Shown: positions 21,459 through 34,254, counted from the first letter of the stretch. The stretch: DNA of 64,000 nt from Turnera subulata (GCA_028386065.3 JAKUCV010007224.1:54121-118120); one strand, 5' to 3'. The notes: a model not told the origin generated them from the letters alone. Numbers and translations are program-made.

Positions 21459-22961
21459 TGATAGCCTCCTGCAAGTATACAGGGTGTTGTAGTACCAAGG
21501 TCGTCTCACAGGGATCTTTGCTAAGTACTATTAACAATGTGATATATGATTATCTAGAAAATTAAACCTCGAAGAGGAGTCGATTGAATGGTGTAATAAA
21601 CTTGGAAAAGAAAACAACAAGAATAATAAATGAGATGACAATGATGAGAAAAACACCTAGGAGTTCGGGGAATCCCTTGCCATAATTTCCATGCAATTAA
21701 GTGCAACACAACCAAGCCGTGTTCTGTCACTACATGACCTGCCTGTGTAGATCTGATATTAAATCCTAAAAATACTCTTCTTTGAAAGAACCGGTAAACT
21801 CAACTAGATCAATAGCCTACTTCCGTAAGCCGTAAAACCCCTTCCTAACTTATCTCCACTATCCATTCTGCCAGTGTTGAAATAAATTAAGAGCTTTAAG
21901 TTCTTACCTTTAAGTCTCCAATAGAAAGCACGCCCCTCCCGAGGTCGGTTCCTAAAGCCCGGTCTAAGTTTTTCTATAGGAAACTGACGCTGTCACTTAA
22001 CAATCTCCTATTATGGATTTAAGCTAATTGTTGATCAGGCAACTAACTTAATTAAGTATCAAAGACCAGATCAAAGAAGAATTAAATTAAGGAAATAATA
22101 TTTAATTAAGTTTGCATGGAATTAATGACAAGATCATCCCCTAATCCTAGATTAAGAAAATTAGCTAGACATAGATGAAGAAGAAACAATTGCTAGAGAA
22201 GCCATCATTTATACTCAAGGAAAGTAAAATAAAAATAAATTAATTAATAACTCAAACCTTGATTCAACAATGGAACCTTGTCTCTGGAATTGTTCCCAAC
22301 TTCAATCTACAACTTAAAATAATAAACTAGTTGTTCAAGGAAAGAATAAATAATACAAAGTGAAATTTCTAGTCTAAAGTGCTATGCTACCGCCGAAAAT
22401 TGGAAGTGATTGATGACCCCTGGCTTTGTCTTCTTGCGAGTATTTATAGTAGTGGGAGGGGGACATGCGTGGCCAAGCTTGCATGTCAGCCAAAATAAAT
22501 GCTAGGCTAGGCACACATCAAGGGATTTGGGCAGATTTATTTTCTTCAATTTTGAGTGAGGAAGGGCCACGTTGTCAAGTTTTTAAAATTCAACCAAGAT
22601 ATACAGCTTAAAGTGATGATTCGTCTTGCAACCAATCCAAGATTTGGCTTTGTTCCAAATTTAAAATTCCAAACCAAAGATGCAGGAGATTTTGAAGATA
22701 ACAAAACGGTTTACTGACTTGGCAAATAACCAAATGCATCCCTCATACTTCACATCTTCCAAACAAGTCCATATCTTACTAGCTTTACTTCAAAATGACC
22801 AAGAATTCATATTTTCCTGCAAAAAGGTCCTCGAAAACTAGGATGAGAATTTATTAAAGATTTAAATAAAATAAACGCAAGAATAAAATAAATAAAGACT
22901 AAAACAAAGATAAAAATCACAAAATAAAACCCCAATTGATGTGTAAAATGTTCACACATCA
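21459..22961 (-). repeat. Element B 3' LTR
   Basis: TGATAGCC...CACACATCA. It has 63 more bases than the right LTR, mostly the segment around 21728-21790. Next to it on the inner side, the minus strand reads GTTTGGGGGCG, a good polypurine tract for starting plus-strand DNA. Confidence 0.92.
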
Positions 22962-24572
22962 CGCCCCCAAACTTAAGCTTTTGCTTGTCCCCAAGTAAAT
23001 AACGTGAAAACGAGGGTAAAAAGGAAATCACTCAACTCGGGCAAACCAATCCGACTAATCCAAACTCACAGAAAAATCCTTCCAAAAATTTCCCAAGGAG
23101 TCAAGATTTCCGAACTGCAAAGAGCCTCAATGGGAGAAATACAATTAGAACCGAATTTCACCTAACCGGGCAGCGACAACATTTGAACAAATTCTCCTTC
23201 CTCAATTTTGCTGAAAAAAGTAGGTTAGTCTTGGCATTTTATTAAAGAAAAGAAACAAGGTCAAATAAGCAGGTTTACTCTTCGATCTCCACTAATGACA
23301 AGGACACTAATCGAAAGGATCAAAAGGACTTGTTAAGGTTGTAACGGGGCTTGGTTAAAGGTTAACAAGAAATGGGAAAAAGGGAAAAAAAACAAGAGAT
23401 GCAAGTGCTCGAAAGAAAAATTTGTGCTTTATCTAGCCGAATGAACTCCTTTTTTTTTTTTGAATGGTTCTAAATTGAGTGCAAACTGGAGAATCCTCTT
23501 TTTTTTTTTCAAGCTGTTTGTGGAGTTTTCCCCCTTTTTTTTTGTTGAAAAATAGGGACAATCAATTTGCATGATGAAGGAATACTTTCTCTTTATTGCC
23601 CCTATTTTTTTCTCTTTTGTAATTTTTTTCTTTTGAACAATACTTCTCCAGAATCGACACAGGCACCCTGTGTAGTGCCTATATAGAAGAACCAAAATCC
23701 AACTCATATGAGACTAGAATTAAAGACACAAAATAATTCGAGCAACATGCATAAAGGGATGGAAAAAGAAAAAGAAATGTTATGATAGCCAAGGCTTCAA
23801 AAGGCGAAGGTGGGAAGATGCGGGTATGAAAGAAATTATGGCTATCAATACTGGCCCGAAAAGGTTAGCAAGGAAAAAGTGTACACGAGCTAGCTGTGTC
23901 TAAAGGTTAGTTTACAAACCAAAGAAGAAAAACGCCTTAATCATGTCCTTAAGAAAATGTCCTTGTAAAAATTTCGCCTCGACCGAGTCATGAGCCTGTT
24001 CTAAGACCTGTTATTAATGCCAAGTTTTTTTTAAACGAAAAGAGGAACAGCAAAAAGAGTTAGTATGGATTATGAACAAATGATATCGCAGCCCTTACAA
24101 GGCTTAATTTGGCCAAAACTGAATTTTTCCTTCAAGGCCCAATGTAGGCTCGAAATACCTTGTCATACATGGAATAAAATTGGACGAGTTATCCTGTTCC
24201 ATTGTCAAGTCGGTTTTGACATGCCCATGTGAGAATCCTGATACTTGCGCGAAAAAACACTTATCCATCAAAATAGCAAGAAGAGGAAAAGAAATAAAAA
24301 CTGAATTGAAATGAAAAACTACCAAACTGAAATTGTTCATAATCTGAAAATACATGCTGCAGCCCAACCAAAGTTTTTGCACAAAAAAAAGAGTAAGTTA
24401 GCACCCCCCCAAACTGAGAAGTGCCGTGTCCCCACTGCACAAATCCATAACATCCCCCAAACTGAAAATAGCACAACGAGACACAAAATATAAAAAGCTG
24501 CAGCATGAGTTTATTAACCGGAAAATAAAGAAATGAAAGAACAAAATAATAGGAAGAATCAACAAAACCAAA
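22962..24572 (-). other. Element B untranslated region between env-like ORF and 3' LTR
   Basis: No ORF with recognisable content in 1.6 kb. Several T runs of 9-11 bases at 23449-23540 and AT-rich sequence. In Athila elements a long non-coding stretch at this place is usual. Confidence 0.65.
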
Positions 24573-26435
24573 TCAACGCCCCCGACGCCGCATCAAGTAG
24601 TCCAAGTCATTCTTGATCGCGCGCATACAAGGGATGAAAAGTTGCATCCCCTCCCACAACTTCTCCTGGAATTGCTGGAATTCAAACTGAAAGGCGGATT
24701 GCCTCTCATCAGCCTGCGCTTGATGGTCGGCCAAGCGTTGGAAATCGGCATACAAATCCGGCAAAGCCTCCAATCCTTCCAAAGCGCGCTCGGAAATGGG
24801 CAGCTTGTGTGAACAACCTCCAAGGGCAGCAGCATCATCACAGACAGCAGCATCATCATCATCCTGCACAGAAAAAGTATGCACACCATCCCCTCCATTC
24901 ATCCTAGGCAAACCCATGCGATAAAAGGTGTCCAGACCAATATTGGTTGGTTTCGGGTGGACAGTGTACCTAGACAAGTCTAGGCTAAAATGATGCGCAA
25001 TGGCAGACACTAAACCTCCCCCTCCGACTTTCTTAGTGAAAACATGGGCAGTCTTGTGGAACCGATATAACAAGAAACATCCAGCATTAATAGCAACCCC
25101 ATGAACCATACAATGAAGGAAGAACAACTCCTCACGATTAAGAACACCCTCAGAAGAGTCCCGGCTAAAGAGAGAGTTAGACAAGACACGATGAATATAA
25201 CGGAGAGTTGGGTTCTTAAGGCGTGTGACTTTGGAAACATTGTTTTTAAAAGGTGAAGCATCGGCCAATTCTTCCCAAACTAACTGGTCATTAAAATCAA
25301 GAGGTATGTACCTATGCCCATGATTATTAAACCCAAATATGGCATTGAACTCAGACAAGGTCAAGGCAAAATCACGGTCTAGAAGTCGAAATTGAATGTC
25401 CCCAGAATCATTAGCAACATACTCATCCAAAGAATAATAATAGGTGCAGAAAAATTCATAGGTGAGCTCTATGTTGGCAGGGAATCGCAATGAAGTAAAC
25501 TGGACCAAGCCAACATTAGAAAGAAACATATTCAACTCCTCCCTATTGCGCATATGAGTCACAACATCATCATCAAGATACCTAGTTTGCCTAATTGGTC
25601 GTTTGATCAATTTACGGTAACTGTCTCTAAGAGTCGCATTGGGCAGATTAGGATGAAAAGTAGGAATTAGAGGGTGTGGTGACTTACTTTTCCGTGCAGG
25701 GGAGGTTCTGGCCTTCTTCCGTGCTGGTGGAGGGCTCGGGTCCTCTGTAGGGCGCTTGTGCAAGACAGAGGCCCCTGCTGGTTGTGGTGCATGCCGAGCC
25801 CGTGTATTGGCCCGAGCACGGCTGGGCTATGTAGGGACTCGGGTAGAAGCCCGAGTGGACTGCTGTGGCTTGGTCTGCTGCTGCCGGACTGGAGTGTCAC
25901 GGCGTCGGCGAGGCGCATAGTCGGCCTCCTCATCAAGCTCCACGATGTCGGGTTCCTGGGTCGGAGTGATGGGACTCCGTTTGTTCGACGCCGGGAACTT
26001 CCGGGCACGAGTCCTGGTACTGACAGGTGCGGAACTGGGGGCTGGAGGTGTGGATCTCGACGGGCGATGCCGAGAGGAGGACCGGCGAGGGGGTGGGCTG
26101 CGGGCTTCGGAGCGCGCCTCGGGTTCTGCTGCAGGGGGCGTGGTGGAGATGCCCGATTGGCGTGGAGCGACAGCAGCAGTGGTTGCCGAGGGAGCCTTCA
26201 GGTGGCCCGTGTGGTGAGGGCGGCGAGGGGAGCTGGCCTCATGGCGGCGCCCGGTGGAGATGGTGGAGGCCGCGGGGGAAACAACAGATGGGGAGGTGCT
26301 CTAGCGAGACCTGCTGCTGGAGGCGGCAGGGTGGCGAGCCGTCGACGGTGGAGTGGGGGCAGCAGGTGCAGACGACCATGAGTGTGGGTGATCGAGGCCT
26401 CGGCAACGGTAGGCTGCTTCGGCTTTGGTCCTCAT
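24573..26435 (-). pseudogene. Athila env-like ORF (ATHILA ORF-1 / plant transposon protein), two stops
   Basis: The open core 25763-24573 (396 codons) holds the conserved plant retrotransposon ORF-1 type region (IQFRLLDRDFALTLSEFNAIF, ELFFLHCMVHGVAINAGCFL) and ends in a basic RRRGR. The same frame extends upstream to an ATG at 26435-26433 through a proline-, serine- and arginine-rich region, broken by TAG at 26303-26301 and 25829-25827. The total would be about 621 codons. This ORF sits where retroviruses carry env, but I see no signal peptide or convincing membrane anchor, and its function in the family is unproven. The GC-rich open frames on the plus strand here look like antisense shadows. 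Confidence 0.75.
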
Positions 26436-27361
26436 GGGAGAGAAGAATGAAGAGAAGAGAGAAGAGATGGTCATGATGGCGACGAAGTGTTTATGGGGTT
26501 TTATTGGGTATGTGTGTCTAGCTAATTAAGATTTGCATAGACTCAAAAAGGTTTAAAAATGGGGGTTAGAGAAAAGATAAGGATGGAGATGGGTTTTGAG
26601 TGTGTTAACCGGATAAAAGATGGGGCTTGAAGGGATAACTAACCGGTTAGTTAAGGAATTATCTGCTTTTTTTGTATCACCTTCTTTCTTCTCTTTAAGT
26701 CTTCTCTTCACGCCATAGTGTCGCTGTCAGCTCAAAATGTTTGAGTGGAAATAAAATAATATAGGATAAAGATTGTAGTGAGCTTATTTGTTTCCACTAT
26801 TTTGTGACTTATCATGCCCCACGGGATGGCCCCCCGCCGTCGGGGAATAGAAAAATAGAAAATTGGTATATACACGATTTGCAAATTGCAAATCTTCTTT
26901 TTTTTTTTCAAGAACGAAAAGGCTAGCTGCTGATTCAACTAAACCATTCCTCTCGCTTTGCTCGAGTTACCGCGGGCGCCCCCTTGTTATCCCGTGCCAA
27001 TCTGACTTCCTACAAGCCAAAATAGAATAAAATACACACATGAAAAGTAATGAGTTTTTGCATGTGCGTATTAATATTCTTTGTGTGGTTTTGGTAGGCC
27101 CCCACCAATCTGGTATCTTGAATGTAGAATTGGCTCGCCCTGAAAATAAACTAGTATATATATAATATATCATATACTGGTTTATTTGCCTCTGATGGCT
27201 GCATTTAATGTCGCTGCCTCAATTTTTGTCAGTCTCCTCTTTATTGTGGTGATTTGAGGGATCTACCCCCAAACTTCTTTATTGTCCGATCTTCAAAAAG
27301 ATCCGTGGGCTGCCTCCCACGAAGCGCTTCTTTAACATCTTGTAGCTGGACTCGATGCCTC
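26436..27361 (-). other. Element B spacer between integrase and env-like ORF
   Basis: No complete gene. The first 120 bases below 27361 continue a pol-like frame with a short segment resembling the usual Athila pol tail. The rest is AT-rich, with a short tract of GC-rich palindromic sequence at 26820-26850. The spacer may contain signals for making the env-like mRNA, but none can be named. Confidence 0.5.
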
Positions 27362-29226
27362 TTATGCAGAGGGTGCATCGGCGAACGGTAACACCACCTC
27401 TTGTCCGATTTGCTCTTCGGGGAGGTAGAATTTCAGACGTTGACCGTTCACGGTAAAAGTACCGTCGTCCTTGTTTCGAATCACAACAGCTCCAGACTGG
27501 TGGACTTTGACAACCTCAAAAGGACCTGACCATCGAGATCGAAGCTTTCCTGGGAAGAGCCTGAGTCGGGAGTTGAATAGTAGGACATAATCCCCAGCTC
27601 TGAATTCCCGTTTGATGATCCGTTTGTCATGCCACCGTTTGGTCCTCTCTTTGTAGATCTTGGCGTTTTCGTAGGCATCCAAACGGATTTCTTCGAGCTC
27701 GTTGAGTTGCAACAAGCGGTGCTGTCCTGTTGCATTGGGGTCAAAGTTCAAAACTTTGATTGCCCAGTAGGCCTTATGCTGGAGCTCAAGCGAAAGGTGG
27801 CAAGACTTCCCATACATGAGATGGTAGGGTGTCGTGCCAATAGGGGTCTTATAAGCAGTCCGATAGGCCCATAGGTAGCCCAATCTTTCCTTGAGGAGTT
27901 CACCTTCTTTTCTAGGATCTGCTTGATTGCCCTATTGGAAACTTCCACCTATCCACTCGTCTGAGGATGGTATGGAGTAGCAATCTTGTGGGTGACTCCA
28001 TATTTGCGAAGTACATCCTCCAACTGTTTGTTGCAAAAATGGGTGCCGCCATCGCTTATCAGTGTCCTGGGTGTGCCAAACCGAGAAAAGATCTTTCTAA
28101 GGAATTTGACGACGACCCGAGCATTATTGGTAGGAGATGCCACGGCCTCGACCCATTTTGTAACATAATCCACTGTTACCAAGATGTAGCTGTTGGATCG
28201 GGAAGACGGGAATGGTCCCATAAAGTCTATTCCCCATACGTCGAAAGGTTCGACCTCCAGAATTCCTTGTTGTGGCATCTCATGGCGTTGGGAGATATTG
28301 CCAGTGCGCTGGCAATGATCACACGACCGTGTGAATTTCTTGGCATCTTTGAACATGCTCGGCCAGAAAAATCCGCTTTGCAGGGCTTTCGTTGCCGTCT
28401 TCCACGCGCTCATATGGCCACCATAAAGTGAAGCATGGCAGTTGAGAAGTAGATTGTCAATCTCGTCTTCTGGTATGCAACGTCGAATCAGTCCATCGCC
28501 ACATCTTTTGAAAAGAAATGGGTCATCCCAGAAATAATTCCTGACTTCAGAGAGGAATTTCTTTTTCTGCTGATAGGACAGATTCGGAGGCAAGATATTG
28601 CTGGCAAGGAAATTTACAAAGTCGGCATACCAAGGAGTGGCGAGGTTGCTTTTGGTTTCTGCCATTAATGCCGCCAATTGTTCTTCTGGAAAAGTATCAT
28701 CAGTTGGAAGCTTATCTTCGTCGGAGATGCGTTCCTGAGCCAATCTCGAGAGGTGGTCTGCAACAGTATTCTCGGTTCCCTTTTTATCTTTGATCTCCAG
28801 ATCAAACTCTTGAAGCAAAAGTACCCACCGGATTAGTCGTGGTTTAGCATCTTTCTTCTGCATCAAGTATTTGAGGGCAGAGTGGTCTGTGTGGACTATA
28901 ACTTTGGAACTGAGAAGGTATGAGCGGAATTTCTCGATAGCGAACACGACTGCTAACATCTCCTTCTCTGTTGTTGCATAGTTGACCTGTGCATCGTCAA
29001 GTCTCTTGCTCGCGTAATAAATTGCATGCAATTTATTATCTTTCCTCTGGCCCAAGACCGCTCCCACTGCATGATCACTAGCATCACACATAATCTCGAA
29101 AGGAAGACTCCAATCGGGAGGTTGCATGATTGGAGCAGAGATTAGTGCCTTCTTGATCTTCTCGAAGGCTTCCAGACATGTTTGGTCAAATTCGAAGGGC
29201 ACGTCTTTGTTGAGCAGGTTGGTCAA
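27362..29226 (-). pseudogene. Element B RNase H and integrase, broken
   Basis: Frame 29226-27949 starts at the RT-RNase H connection. It has the RNase H segments [34 protein letters not shown] and VHTDHSAL, and ends with an HHCC zinc region ([21 protein letters not shown]) and the integrase core ([19 protein letters not shown]). It stops at TAG 27951-27949, just after HPQTSG. A further frame change near 27880 leads to 27883-27362, the integrase C-terminal part ([30 protein letters not shown]-like). Integrase would insert the DNA copy, and RNase H would degrade the RNA template. Confidence 0.85.
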
Positions 29227-30455
29227 AGGCTTAGTAACCTTCGAAAAGTATTTGATGAACCTTCGATAAAATCCAGCATGGCCACGAATCCCTCGAACAT
29301 TGGTTGGTGGGGGCAGCTTGGGGGCAGCTTTTCTATCACCTCGATTTTTGCGCGGTCAACTTCTATTCCCCGTTCGGAAATTGTATGGCCCAAGACTATC
29401 CCTTCACGAACCATGAGGTGGAACTTTTCCCAGTTAAGCACCAGATTAGCTTCTTCACATCGTCGTAACACTCGAGACAGGTTGGCGAGACATTCATCGA
29501 AGGTCTTCCCGTAGACCGAGAAATCGTCCATGAAGACTTCCATGATTTCCTCGATCATATCGGAGAAGATTGCCATCATACACCGTTGGAATGTTGCAGG
29601 GGCATTGCACAATCCAAATGGCATTCTTCGGTAGGCGAATGTTCCATATGGGCATGTGAATGTCGTTTTTTCTTGATCGCTTGGATGGATTGGAATTTGG
29701 AAGAAGCCAGAGTATCCATCCAAGTAACAAAAATAGGAATGCTTTGCCAGCCTCTCGAGCATCTGATCGATGAATGGGAGCGGAAAATGATCTTTTCGGG
29801 TGACGCTATTCAGTTTCCTGTAGTCGATGCACATGCGCCACCCTGTGACTGTCCTTGTGGGGATGAGCTCGTTGTTCTAATTGGCGACGACAGTCATTCC
29901 TCCTTTCTTGGGCACGACGTGAACAGGAGAGATCCATTCACTATCTGAGATGGGATAGATTATCCCGGCATCTAGAAGCTTCAAAATCTCCTTTTTGACG
30001 ACTTCTTTCATGTTCTCGTTTAGTCGCCTCTGACGCTTAATTACCGGCTTATAGCCGTCTTCTAAGAGTATTCTATGTGTGCAAAATGAGGGACTTATCC
30101 CTGTAAGGTCATCAATAGAATACCCGATTGCTCTTCGGTGCGCCTTGAGCTCTGTCAGCAGCTTTTCCTCCTCTTCCTTTGTCAAACTTGCGTTTATGAT
30201 TACTGGGTAAGTGGAATTTGGCCCCAGAAATGCATACCGAAGCTTGAGAGGAAGAGGTTTGAGTTCAACCTTCGGAGCATCTTCAATTGAATCCTCTGGC
30301 ATCTTGTTCAACTCTTCAATTTGTTTATCTTCTTCGTTGGATGCCAAAGATAAAGTTTCTAATTGGCGTGCGCATTCTGCTATTTCAGGATTAGGATCCT
30401 GAATACCTTTGCTATGGGCTAGGCACGCCAATAGTGGATCTGCACAGTCTGTCTA
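29223..30455 (-). pseudogene. Element B reverse transcriptase, broken
   Basis: Two frames, 30431-29877 and 29834-29223, are separated by TAG 29879-29877 in the same frame. A further TAG lies upstream at 30455-30453. RT features: LLDAGIIYPISDSEWISPVHVVPKKGG, MCIDYRKLNSVT, YLDGYSGFFQIP, MPFGLCNAPATFQ, and catalytic FMDDF (the YXDD box with F-M). After the catalytic region an 11-bp tandem duplication (29309-29319 and 29320-29330) shifts the frame, so the connection to RNase H is lost. Confidence 0.88.
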
Positions 30456-30529
30456 TGCATTCTCTTCTTCAACTGCTGCTTCGACAATATCAAGGCGGTA
30501 GCACGAGTTATCAGCTACGCCTTTCCGGA

Positions 30530-31516
30530 TCACTTCACTAACTGCGAAGCATATTTTCTCAGACCCGACCTGCAACGAGAGCTTTCCGCCTTTGACATCG
30601 ATAATGGCCCAGCAGTTGCTAGAAAGGGTCGTCCGAGAATAATAGGAACGTGGTTATCGGCTTCCATATCCAAAACCACGAAGTCGACTGGGACGAAAAA
30701 GCTCCCGATCTTGATGGGAACGTCCTCCAAAATTCCCATTGGGTACTTGACAGTCCTATCTGCTAGATGGAGGGACATAGTAGTAGGTTTTAGATCCCCC
30801 AAGTTTAGCTGTTTGCTGATTGATAAGGGAATCACACTGACGCTTGCTCCTAGATCGCAAAGTGCTCTCTCAATACGCACCTTCCCTATGTCACAAGGGA
30901 TAGTAAAAGTTCCTGGATCCGGGAGCTTGTTTTGGATGATAGCACTACATTCTCCCGTCAAAGCCATTGTCCCATAATCCATCAATTTATTCTTATTAGA
31001 CAAGATGTCCTTTAAGAATTTTGCATAAGTGGGCATTTGGGACACAGCCTCGATAAACGGAATGTTGATGTAAAGCTTCTTCATGATCTCGAGGAAGCGT
31101 CCAAACTTCTTATCATGTACCAGTGGATTGAGCCTTTGAGGAAAGGGAATAGGTGGAACATAAGCTTTTACTTCATCCTTCTTTCCTTTTCCTTTGTCGG
31201 CCGACACAGCCTGCTCGTGCTCTGCCGGCTTGTCTACTTGCACGGCCTGGCCGTGTACTTCTTCTTCTACCGGGGTCGGGGGAGGTTGTCGCTCTTCGTA
31301 CTGAGTACCACTCCGAAGAGTGATAGCATTGCATTGAGCTTTAGGGTTGACCTCCGGTTTCCCTGGTAGTCTGCCGGGATTGCCTTGACTGGGACCGGCT
31401 TGTGCAATCTGACATTCTAGGCTGTTTATCTTGTCAGAAAGTCCCTCCACAACCTGACGCTGCTCTTCCATGAACTGCTGCTGTTGTTTCATAAAAGTGG
31501 CCATGGAAGTTTGCAT
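30530..31516 (-). pseudogene. Element B gag C-terminal part and protease
   Basis: Starts within the glutamine-rich tail of gag and runs through a linker (MKKLYINIPFIEAVSQMP) to the aspartic protease with CDLGASVSVIPLSI, LADRTVKYPMGILEDVP and VPIILGRPFLATAG. The frame slips in a G run at about 30609-30612 and ends out of frame at 30530. The region between 30610 and 30455 continues in another frame up to the RT. Confidence 0.82.
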
Positions 31517-31618
31517 ATCGTCTTTAGGAGCTTGTTGGTAGCCCTGTTGGTATGGCTGTGCAGGTTGTTTGGGAGGGAATCCGGGAGGACCTCTTCCGAC
31601 TGGATTTTGGTTTGGCTG

Positions 31619-32674
31619 CTAAGGTTTCCAAGAGAAGTTGGGATGGTCCCTCCACCCTGGGTTGTAAGTGTTTGAGTAAGGATATTTTTGGACCCTCTGG
31701 TTGATGTAACTGACTTGCTCCTGGCATGCTTGCTCATAGTCGTCTTCTACTGGGCACTCCTGATAGCTTCCTTCACATCTAGCACAAGAATGGGACTGTC
31801 CTTTCCCATTCAGCTTCAAGATGGCATCCAACTTAGCGTTCATCAGGCTCATAGCATCAAGTTCAAGAACTCCGGCAGTTTTTCCGCCAGGTATCTCAGT
31901 AGACCAATTAAATTTGTTGCTGGCGACGTGCTCGAATAGTTCGTACACATCCGCAGCATCTTTAGCTAAAGCTACTCCTCCGGTTGCTGCATCAACATGT
32001 GCACGGAGGGTCTCGTTTAAGCCAGCATAGAATTTTTCCACAATCAGCCAATCTGGAAGGCCATGCTGTGGGCATCTTCTTAATGCATCTTTAAATCTTT
32101 CCCACGCATCGTCGAATGATTCATTGGCCTTTTGTTTGAACTCCATTATGTTGTTCCGAAATATCATGGCCTTGCTGGGTGGGAAAAATTTCTTCAGAAA
32201 AGCCTGGGATAGAGCCGTCCATGTATTAAATGTCCCAGGAGCTTGTGTTGTCAACCATGCCTTTGCCTTATCCTTGAGTGAGAAAGGAAAGAGGCGCAGC
32301 TTAATAGCATCTTCCGAGGCTCCATTCACCTTGATCGTGTCACAGATTTCTAAGAAATCTTGCAAGTGTTCATTTGGATCTTCGACAGGGGAGCCCCCGA
32401 AAGGATCTTGCTGGACCATCTTGATAAGCTCAAAATTGTTTGCTTGCACAGTTGGGCGGACCACACTAGACTGTGCAAGAGTAGCATCTGGGATTGAGAA
32501 GTCTCGAACCGGTCTAGCTCGCGGTCCGTACCGGACTTCTTCATTGTGTTCAGCCATTTCTCCTTCGGTTGAGGTACCGTCCTCTGATTGCTTCTCGAGC
32601 CGGAGTCTACGGAGTTTGGCCTAAAATTTCTCTCGACCTCGGGATCTAGCTTTCCTGGTGGTACTCCCGAGCTT
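31619..32674 (-). pseudogene. Element B gag
   Basis: The main frame 32557-31619 (312 codons) has the Retrotrans_gag core: FGGSPVEDPNEHLQDFLEI, FPFSLKDKAKAWL, FLKKFFPPSKAM, CPQHGLPDWLIVEKFYAGL, and a variant knuckle CARCEGSYQECP. It ends at TAG 31621-31619. The likely true start lies upstream near 32674 in another frame (MNLRSSGVPPGK), so a frame change between 32560 and 32620 is inferred. The product is the capsid precursor. Confidence 0.85.
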
Positions 32675-32790
32675 CTAAGATTCATGCACCAAGACGATCT
32701 GAAGAAGAAACACACTAAACAAAACGGGTGAAAAAGAAAAAGAAAGATCTAGATTAACCAATTCACAAAGTCAATGAATATTAACGCCGA

Positions 32791-32809
32791 TCCCCGGCAA
32801 CGGCGCCGA
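32791..32809 (-). promoter_or_regulatory. Primer binding site, tRNA-Asp (element B)
   Basis: On the minus strand GGCGCCGTTGCCGGGGATCG, four bases inside the 5' LTR, matches the complement of the plant tRNA-Asp 3' end almost perfectly. Confidence 0.88.
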
Positions 32810-32814
32810 AAACT

Positions 32815-34254
32815 TGATAGCCTCCTGCAAGTATACAGGGTGTTGTAGTACCAAGGTCGTCTCATAGGGATCTTTGCTAAGTATTATTAACAATGTGATA
32901 TATGATTATCTAGAAAATTAAACCTCGAAGAGGAGTCGATTGAATGGTGTAATAAACTTGGAAAAGAAAACAACAAGAATAATAAATGAGATGACAATGA
33001 TGAGAAAAACACCTAGGAGTTCGGGGAATCCCTTGCCATAATTTCCATGCAATTAAGTGCAACACAACCAAGCCGTGTTCTGTAGGTAAACTCAACTAGA
33101 TCAATAGCCTACTTCCGTAAGCCGTAAAACCCCTTCCTAACTTATCTCCACTATCCATTCTGCCAGTGTTGAAATAAATTAAGAGCTTTAAGTTCTTACC
33201 TTTAAGTCTCCAATAGAAAGCACGCCCCTCCCGAGGTCGGTTCCTAAAGCCCGGTCTAAGTTTTTCTATAGGAAACTGACGCTATCACTTAACAATCTCC
33301 TATTATGGATTTAAGCTAATTGTTGATCAGGCAACTAACTTAATTAAGTATCAAAGACCAGATCAAAGAAGAATTAAATTAAGGAAAGAATATTTAATTA
33401 AGTTTGCATAGAATTAATGACAAGATCATCCCCTAATCCTAGATTAAGAAAATTAGCTAGATATAGATGAAGAAGAAACAATTGCTAGAGAAGCCATCGT
33501 TTATACTCAAGGAAAGTAAAATAAAAATAAATTAATTAATAACTCAAACCTTGATTCAACGATGGAACCTTGTCTCTGGAATTGTTCCCAACTTCAATCT
33601 ACAACTTAAAATAATAAACTAGTTGTTACAAGGAAAGAATAAATAATACAAAGTGAAATTCCTAGTCTAAAGTGCTATGCTACCGCCGAAAATTGGAAGT
33701 GATTGATGACCCCTGGCTTTGTCTTCTTGCGAGTATTTATAGTAGTGGGAGGGGGACATGCGTGGCCAAGCTTGCATGTCAGCCAAAATAAATGCTAGGC
33801 TAGGCACACATCAAGGGATTTGGGCAGATTTATTTTATTCAATTTTGAATGAGGAAGGGCCACGTTGTCAAGCTTTTAAAATTCAACCAAGATATGCAGC
33901 TGAAAGTGATGATTCATCTTGCAACCAATCCAAGATTTGGCTTTGTTCCAAATTTAAAATTCCAAACCAAAGATGCAGGAGATTTTGAAGATAACAAAAC
34001 GGTTTACTGACTTGGCAAATAACCAAATGCATCCCTCATACTTCACATCTTCCAAACAAGTCCATATCTTACTAGCTTTACTTCAAAATGACCAAGAATT
34101 CATATTGTCCTGCAAAAAGGTCCTTGAAAACTAGGATGAGAATTTATTAAAGATTTAAATAAAATAAACGCAAGAATAAAATAAATAAAGACTAAAACAA
34201 AGATAAGAATCACAAAATAAAACCCCAAATGATGTGTAAAATGTTCACACATCA
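32815..34254 (-). repeat. Element B 5' LTR
   Basis: TGATAGCC...CACACATCA, matching 21459-22961 with few differences and a deletion near 33083. A minus-strand TATA box (ACTATAAATACTC, about 33731-33743) marks the probable promoter of the element. Confidence 0.92.

Larger units (their letters stand above)
21459..34254 (-). mobile_element. Element B: full-length Athila retrotransposon with env-like ORF
   Basis: Complete 12.8-kb structure: LTRs 21459-22961 and 32815-34254, perfect target duplication GACAC (21454-21458, 34255-34259), a tRNA-Asp primer site beside the right LTR and a purine tract beside the left one. Domain order on the minus strand is gag, protease, RT, RNase H, integrase, env-like ORF, as in Athila. 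The LTRs are nearly identical by eye apart from a roughly 65-bp deletion near 33083 in the right one. In-frame TAG codons and frameshifts show that this copy is inactive. Confidence 0.92.

Noticed and set aside
25758..26381. 207-codon plus-strand open frame, with 90- and 149-codon frames overlapping it
   Set aside because: It is the antisense of the GC-rich N-terminal part of the env-like ORF; low-complexity composition and no recognisable domain.
27967..28431. 154-codon plus-strand frame
   Set aside because: Antisense of the element B integrase, which has clear motifs on the minus strand.
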